Assembly (NCBI RefSeq): GCF_014322795.1 | Contig: NZ_JAASTT010000010.1 | Span: forward strand, 1-64,000 | DNA: 64,000 bases | Source of the DNA: Paenilisteria portnoyi | GTDB lineage: Bacteria; Bacillota; Bacilli; Lactobacillales; Listeriaceae | Reading direction: 5' to 3' | In this document: piece by piece, positions 59,726 to 64,000 of the stretch | Layout of the letters: each line of letters starts with the position of its first letter | Position numbering within the stretch: position 1 is the stretch's first letter | Translations under genes and position numbers: made by a program | Notes under the pieces: model-generated | Databases searched by the model: none | Told to the model about the DNA's origin: nothing | Seen by the model: only the letters and a program-made list of their open reading frames with translations

Positions 59726-59846
59726 CTTTACTTTCTATTTAAAAAATGTGATAAATTCACAAACAAAAAAATAGCTAAAATTACTACTTCATTGCTATAA
59801 TTTGAACTTAGAACGGGTAAAGGAAAGCATGGAGGAGGGATTCACG

Positions 59847-60254
59847 ATGATTTATTTCGCGAAGCTTGCCGGAATTGCCTTTGTTGTCTTTTTGGTAATA
59901 GATGCTGTATGGCTAGGGCTCATCGCCAAGAATTTGTATAAGCAGTATTTGGGCGATTTGATGGCGTCGAACATGCGATTTGGCGCGGCACTTTTGTTTT
60001 ATCTTTTGTTTGTGGGTGGAATGGTCTTTTTTGTTATTGAGCCAGCGCTTGCCAAGGACAGTATTCCGTTTGCGATTTTTGCAGGAGCGTTCTTAGGGTT
60101 GCTCTGTTATGCGACCTATGATTTAACGAACTTGGCGACGCTAAAAGATTGGCCAGTACTTGTTACGGTGATTGATTTAGGCTGGGGTGCGTTTATTACA
60201 GCCGCGACATCGGGCATTGTATTTTGGCTAGCAAAAGTATGGCAGATTTCTTGA
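59847..60254 (+). CDS. DUF2177 family membrane protein
   Basis: 135 residues from ATG 59847 (GGAGGAGGGA upstream); in-frame starts at 59802 and 59829 lack or overlap the site. Four helices (about 5-25, 43-65, 75-93, 110-130) and the family-like segments IDAVWLGLIAKNLYKQYLG and CYATYDLTNLATLKDWP. Function unknown. Ends 17 bases before the DhaL-DegV gene, so likely co-transcribed with it and with the DUF1295 gene after that. Confidence 0.85.
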   Translation: MIYFAKLAGIAFVVFLVIDAVWLGLIAKNLYKQYLGDLMASNMRFGAALLFYLLFVGGMVFFVIEPALAKDSIPFAIFAGAFLGLLCYATYDLTNLATLKDWPVLVTVIDLGWGAFITAATSGIVFWLAKVWQIS

Positions 60255-60271
60255 AAGTGGGGACTAGAACG

Positions 60272-62053
60272 ATGACGGATTTTTTGGATAGTAAAAAGTT
60301 GTATCATGCCTTCTTAGGTGGCGCCAGAGCAGTTATTGATGCAAAGGATGGACTGAATGCAATCAATGTTTTCCCGGTGGCAGATGGTGATACGGGAAGT
60401 AACCTTGCGTCGACAATGTTATCGATTGTGGAAGAGTCAAAAATAGCAGCATCGGCAAAAGAGACGCTTTATACGATTTCAGAGGCAGCTTTATTTGGTG
60501 CTCGTGGTAACTCGGGAATTATTTTTGCGCAATACGTTAATGGTATGCATCTTCATTTATCGGATGATAAGCATGTCTCTTTGGGGTGTTTTGCGAGTAG
60601 TGTTTCGGGAGGGGCTGATTACGCGTACAATGCGATGGGAAATCCGGTGGAAGGCACGATGATTACAGTGATTCGGGCATGGTCAGAGGCGATTGCGCAG
60701 GCGAAGGATCATGGGGCTACTTTTCAGGAGGTTTTGGTGCATGCGTTGAAACAGGCTAAAACGGCTTTGGAAAGTACGCCAAATATGTTGCGAGTTTTGC
60801 GGGATAATGGAGTTGTAGATGCTGGTGCGAAGGGCTTTTTCACGTTTGTTGAAGGGTTTACATCGGTGATTAATGAGGAGACGTATGTGGCGGAGGTGGA
60901 GCATTTACCGCGTTTGGTGAGTGGGGATGCTTTGGACCAAGCGCCAGTATTTCGCTATTGCACAGAGGTTTTGTTGCAAGGTGAGGGGCTGGATGCGGAC
61001 AAGATTCGGATGGGATTGACGTCGTTTGGTGATTCGCTGATTGTCGCGGGGACGGATACGAAAATTCGGGTACATATTCATACGGATGAGCCGCGCCTGG
61101 TTTGCGCTTATTTGGCTGATTATGGCGTGATGGTGCAGCAGAAAGTGGATGATATGCAAAATCAGTTTGACGTGATTCATCATCGGAAATATCGGATTGC
61201 GTTGGTGACGGATTCGGTGGCGGATTTGCCGCAGTATGTGATGGAGGAGTATCAGATTCAAGTAATTCCGCTACACATAACGCTTGCGGATAATGACTAT
61301 TTGGATAAGGTCACGATGGATACGGGGACTTTGTTTGCGCGGATAGAGGGCATTGACGCGTATCCAACTTCTTCTCAACCGAGTGTGAAGGCGGTCGCGA
61401 ACCAGTTATCATTTTTGGCAGACCATTATGAGCACGTGCTGGTTTTGACTGTATCTGGGAAATTAAGCGGCACGTATGAAACGGTGAAAAAAGCGGCGGC
61501 TGGTGTTTCGCCGGATATTGTGGTGCTGGATACGCGGCAAAATTCGGGTGCACAAGGATTGCTCGTGAAGGCGGCAGCGGAACAAATTGCGCTCGGAAAA
61601 ACATTTGCGGAAGTGCAGTCGTTCGTGACGCAAAGCATTTCGCACACGAAGATTTTTGTTAGCGTACCAAATTTGGATGCGATGATTCGGTCGGGGCGCC
61701 TCGGTGAAAAAGGTGGCGCGATTGGGAATACGTTGCGTTTGAAGCCTGTTGTTTCGCTGTCTGATACGGGAGCTGGGACGGTGAGCGATGTTGCGTTTAG
61801 TTTGCCTAGTAGCACGAAGAAGATCGCGGCGCGCGTGAAGAGAATGCTTGTACGTAATCAGGTTGCTGAATACGCGATTGTCCACGCGGATACGCCAGAA
61901 CGAGCGGCGGAATATGAGGCGTTGTTTACGGCTATCATCGGAAAGTCACCTGCCTACGTGATGGAGATTTCGTCGATTATTGCGATGAGTGCTGGGAAAG
62001 GCTGCGTGGCAATTGCGATTCGAATGCAGTTAGATGATGGGGAGGAAATATAA
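60272..62053 (+). CDS. DhaL (DAK2)-DegV fusion protein, putative fatty acid kinase system
   Basis: 593 residues from ATG 60272 (AGTGGGGA upstream). Residues 1 to about 205 are a DhaL/Dak2 domain with the nucleotide/Mg motif [19 protein letters not shown] and [12 protein letters not shown]; about 215-300 is a linker with a DAK1_2-like look; from about 308 a DegV domain ([36 protein letters not shown]). FakA (DhaL) and FakB (DegV) normally are separate proteins that together phosphorylate fatty acids; here both parts are in one chain. Ends 1 base before the DUF1295 gene start. Confidence 0.9.
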   Translation: MTDFLDSKKLYHAFLGGARAVIDAKDGLNAINVFPVADGDTGSNLASTMLSIVEESKIAASAKETLYTISEAALFGARGNSGIIFAQYVNGMHLHLSDDKHVSLGCFASSVSGGADYAYNAMGNPVEGTMITVIRAWSEAIAQAKDHGATFQEVLVHALKQAKTALESTPNMLRVLRDNGVVDAGAKGFFTFVEGFTSVINEETYVAEVEHLPRLVSGDALDQAPVFRYCTEVLLQGEGLDADKIRMGLTSFGDSLIVAGTDTKIRVHIHTDEPRLVCAYLADYGVMVQQKVDDMQNQFDVIHHRKYRIALVTDSVADLPQYVMEEYQIQVIPLHITLADNDYLDKVTMDTGTLFARIEGIDAYPTSSQPSVKAVANQLSFLADHYEHVLVLTVSGKLSGTYETVKKAAAGVSPDIVVLDTRQNSGAQGLLVKAAAEQIALGKTFAEVQSFVTQSISHTKIFVSVPNLDAMIRSGRLGEKGGAIGNTLRLKPVVSLSDTGAGTVSDVAFSLPSSTKKIAARVKRMLVRNQVAEYAIVHADTPERAAEYEALFTAIIGKSPAYVMEISSIIAMSAGKGCVAIAIRMQLDDGEEI

Positions 62054-62054
62054 G

Positions 62055-62828
62055 ATGGTATATTGGATAGCAGGCTTATTATTATGGATTTACTTTACAA
62101 TTTTGTTCCTATGGGCGCAAAAATTAAAAAATAACTCGATTGTAGATTTAGCATGGGGACCGGGGTTCGTTCTCGTCGCGCTATATACATTTTTTTTCGG
62201 CGGCGAGATGACGACGCAAGGTTTGATTGTAACCATTTTCGTTTTTATTTGGGGCATGCGACTATTTCTACACTTGGCGAATCGAAATATCGGGAAACCA
62301 GAGGATTATCGTTACGTGAATATGCGTAAACGTTGGGGGACTCATTTTGCTAAATTGAAAGCGTATTTGAATGTTTTTATTCTGCAAGGGGTATTGCTTT
62401 ATATTATTAGCTTGCCAATCCTGCTTGTGAATACCACATCGGCGGACACACTCGTATGGTGGAATTATGTAGGAATTGCTGTTTGGCTTATTGGCTTCTT
62501 TTTCGAAGTCGTTGGAGACGAACAACTACGCCGGTTCAAAAAGAATCCAGAAAATAAAGGAAAACTCATCATGACGGGACTTTGGAAGTATACACGTCAT
62601 CCAAATTATTTTGGCGAGGCGCTGAGTTGGTGGGGAATTTTTCTAGTAAGCATCACTGGTGCAATGAGTCTTTGGGGCATTATTGGTCCAGCCATCATCA
62701 CGTTGCTACTTTTATTCGTATCCGGTGTGCCATTGCTTGAAAAGAAATACAAGGACCGCCCTGACTTTCAGGCATATGCCAAGCGCACGTCTAAATTTAT
62801 TCCAAACATTCCGAAGAAGGGAAACTAA
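62055..62828 (+). CDS. DUF1295 (steroid 5-alpha-reductase-like) membrane protein
   Basis: 257 residues from ATG 62055 (GGGGAGG upstream, inside the end of the previous gene). About six helices; C-terminal signature [23 protein letters not shown] and [16 protein letters not shown] typical of the DUF1295/isoprenylcysteine methyltransferase-like superfamily. Bacterial members reduce or methylate lipids, but most are uncharacterised. Coupled to the DhaL-DegV gene, which hints at a lipid role (inference). Confidence 0.88.
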   Translation: MVYWIAGLLLWIYFTILFLWAQKLKNNSIVDLAWGPGFVLVALYTFFFGGEMTTQGLIVTIFVFIWGMRLFLHLANRNIGKPEDYRYVNMRKRWGTHFAKLKAYLNVFILQGVLLYIISLPILLVNTTSADTLVWWNYVGIAVWLIGFFFEVVGDEQLRRFKKNPENKGKLIMTGLWKYTRHPNYFGEALSWWGIFLVSITGAMSLWGIIGPAIITLLLLFVSGVPLLEKKYKDRPDFQAYAKRTSKFIPNIPKKGN

Positions 62829-62841
62829 TAGATTGTCTCGA

Positions 62842-62913
62842 TGGAAGATAAAAGATAGCGAAAATTTTGCAAACAATTTGTATCGCGCTTTCTTTACAGG
62901 AACAGCGCAATAA
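62842..62913 (+). pseudogene. 3' remnant of a paralogous lipoprotein gene
   Basis: Reads WKIKDSENFANNLYRAFFTGTAQ split by nothing and ends TAA 62911-62913; the next gene ends WKIKDADKFAQNLYLAFFTGTVQS. Only about 23 codons remain and no start or ribosome site fits. A leftover of a tandem duplication of the lipoprotein gene. Confidence 0.8.
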
Positions 62914-63056
62914 AAAATGTAGCGTGATTATTTCTAGATAACCCATGAATAAAAACTACTATTTGATATATTTCCGTCTAAATACTTGTAATCTGTAGGG
63001 ATTCCTTTAAAATAGGAAGAGTATGAAAATAAGGTTGGGAAAAAGGAGTGTATCAC

Positions 63057-63698
63057 ATGAAGAAAAAGTTAGCTTTAATGCTTGTCGTTGTTTTAACAGC
63101 CGCGATTACCCTAGCTGCATGTGGAAGTAGTGCTGTGGAACCGAAAGAAGCCGCAGACATCGCTGTCAACACAATCATCTATAACAAGGACACAGATAAG
63201 TTCAAAGACGTTTTTGGTGAAGATGCGGAGAACTTAGAAAAAGAAATCAAAACAGGCTTCAAAAAAGGGTTTACGAGTAGCCTAAACATTACAGATGGTA
63301 GTATCGATGATGAGGTTGATAAATTATACGATACATTTGCCAAACGCGTAAAAGAAGTAACAAAATATACAACAAAAGTAACAAACGATGATAAAGACAA
63401 ACCAACTGTTGAAATTTCTGTAAACGGTCTGGATATGACAGGCGTGCAAGCAGAAATGACAACTGCTTTACAAGCGAAAGTAAAAGCTGACCCATCGATT
63501 CAAACCGATGCGAAAAAAGCCGCTACTGCGATGCTTGATGTTTATCAAGAAACCATCGCAAAAGCAAAAGTTTCCGAGAAAGCTGTTAAAGTGAAAATGA
63601 ATCTAGAAGCGAACAAAGATCAGTGGAAAATTAAAGATGCAGACAAGTTTGCACAAAATCTTTATTTAGCATTCTTCACTGGAACGGTTCAGTCTTAA
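63057..63698 (+). CDS. Lipoprotein of unknown function (DUF5105-like)
   Basis: 213 residues from ATG 63057 (AAAGGAG 9 bases upstream). Signal KKKLALMLVVVLTAAITLAAC gives lipobox Cys22. The mature part is mainly helical and Lys/Asp/Thr-rich, with VEPKEAADIAVNTIIYNKDTDKF and a C-terminal QWKIKDADKFAQNLYLAFF. Resembles Listeria lipoproteins grouped as DUF5105, but this is from memory. A broken copy of its 3' end lies just upstream. Confidence 0.8.
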   Translation: MKKKLALMLVVVLTAAITLAACGSSAVEPKEAADIAVNTIIYNKDTDKFKDVFGEDAENLEKEIKTGFKKGFTSSLNITDGSIDDEVDKLYDTFAKRVKEVTKYTTKVTNDDKDKPTVEISVNGLDMTGVQAEMTTALQAKVKADPSIQTDAKKAATAMLDVYQETIAKAKVSEKAVKVKMNLEANKDQWKIKDADKFAQNLYLAFFTGTVQS

Positions 63699-63710
63699 GA
63701 TTTGAAGCGA

Positions 63711-63766
63711 AAAAGGAAGCACGACTAGTCTCCAAAATTTTGGAGTTAGCCGTGCTTCCTTTTTTT
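63711..63766. terminator. Bidirectional terminator
   Basis: AAAAGGAAGCACG/CGTGCTTCCTTTT outer stem and CTCCAAAA/TTTTGGAG inner stem, with T-runs both ways; it reaches the stop codon of the converging gene. Confidence 0.93.
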
Positions 63767-64000
63767 ATTGTTGTCCAACTGTGAAACGAGCGCGCACATG
63801 TTTGGCGTTTTCTGCTTCGTCAATAAGTGCAATGGCATAGTCTTCCATACTGATATAGCTATTACCATTTGCATCGACAATGAGTTCGTCGGTTCCTGTT
63901 GTATAAGTACCTGTACGCTTGCCTGGCTCGAATAATCCAGCAGGGCTAATAAAGGTCCAATCAAACGTTGCATCTGATTTTAAGTGATCTAATTGAATCG
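63765..64000 (-). CDS. NAD(P)-binding oxidoreductase, C-terminal part (cut by window edge)
   Basis: The minus frame ending at TAA 63765-63767 gives 77 residues before the window ends: IQLDHLKSDATFDWTFISPAG...SYISMEDYAIALIDEAENAKHVRARFTVGQQ. This matches the C-terminal pattern of NmrA/YwnB-like NAD(P)-binding proteins (WTFISPAGLFEPG, ISMEDYAIALIDE). The start lies outside. A minus-strand frame at 63746-63973 in another phase is not coding. Function only by family. Confidence 0.78.
   Translation of the reverse strand, partial: IQLDHLKSDATFDWTFISPAGLFEPGKRTGTYTTGTDELIVDANGNSYISMEDYAIALIDEAENAKHVRARFTVGQQ

Noticed and set aside
63746-63973. 75-residue minus-strand frame near the right edge
   Set aside because: The coding-like frame on this strand is a different phase (ending at 63765) that matches NAD(P)-binding proteins and simply lacks its start in the window.

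Overview
The window looks like chromosome from a member of the Listeriaceae, most likely a Listeria species outside the L. monocytogenes group. Reasons: Firmicute AGGAGG ribosome binding sites with many TTG/GTG starts, LPxTG wall anchors, CtsR, CcpA and sigma-54/ManR type control sites, and gene neighbourhoods that I recall from L. monocytogenes EGD-e. From memory, 0.1-29.7 kb resembles the lmo0969-lmo0997 region (rluD-like, fabI, GNAT/esterase/ilvE, MFS, M42 peptidase, gpx, prfC, terC pair, ktrB, ogt, clpE) and 39-60 kb resembles lmo0762-lmo0790 (hflX with leader, phosphoesterase, lplA2, UPF0266, mannose-family PTS, manR, azoreductase). The two blocks appear rearranged and joined by other genes. 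No prophage, transposase, CRISPR, tRNA or rRNA gene was seen.

Layout: 0-9.6 kb is housekeeping (pseudouridine synthase, enoyl-ACP reductase, ClpE, acetyltransferase, esterase, branched-chain aminotransferase, drug efflux, peptidase). 9.6-13.7 kb holds a glutathione peroxidase, an NfeD/flotillin pair and a membrane-anchored subtilase. 13.8-22 kb carries a large wall-anchored pullulanase, release factor 3, a LysM/LPxTG surface protein and a lipoprotein. 22-25.4 kb is a manganese-riboswitch-led group of two TerC proteins and a KtrB-type potassium channel subunit. 25.6-30.6 kb has VanZ-type proteins, DNA repair (Ogt), a DsbA-like protein and a truncated RibF-like protein. 30.7-35.2 kb has a two-gene operon behind a palindromic operator and a membrane protein/SGNH hydrolase/ABC transporter operon. 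35.3-38.4 kb is an Mhq-like quinone detoxification operon. 39-42.6 kb is hflX with a long attenuator-type leader, followed by a phosphoesterase and lipoate ligase. 42.7-52.6 kb is a mix of lipoproteins, a GntR regulator, a deacetylase, DgkB, a CbiX-like protein, a ROK kinase and a beta-lactamase-fold protein. 53-58.9 kb is a mannose-family PTS operon with a perfect -24/-12 promoter and its activator ManR. 59-64 kb has an azoreductase, a DhaL-DegV fusion, a DUF1295 protein, a lipoprotein and a truncated NAD(P)-binding protein.

Features that standard gene calling would miss: (i) a family of dispersed imperfect palindromes (23.0, 46.1 and part of 1.9 kb) whose arms differ between copies but stay complementary; (ii) an hflX leader with its own promoter, a 16-codon leader peptide and an intrinsic attenuator; (iii) a hexanucleotide array of about 14 units that starts the window; (iv) a 69-bp tandem repeat; (v) two gene remnants, one split by a one-base change in a G-run and one that matches the 3' end of the neighbouring lipoprotein gene; (vi) a 193-bp inverted-repeat-bounded element at 43.3 kb. 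Products are assigned by motif reading only; no search was run.
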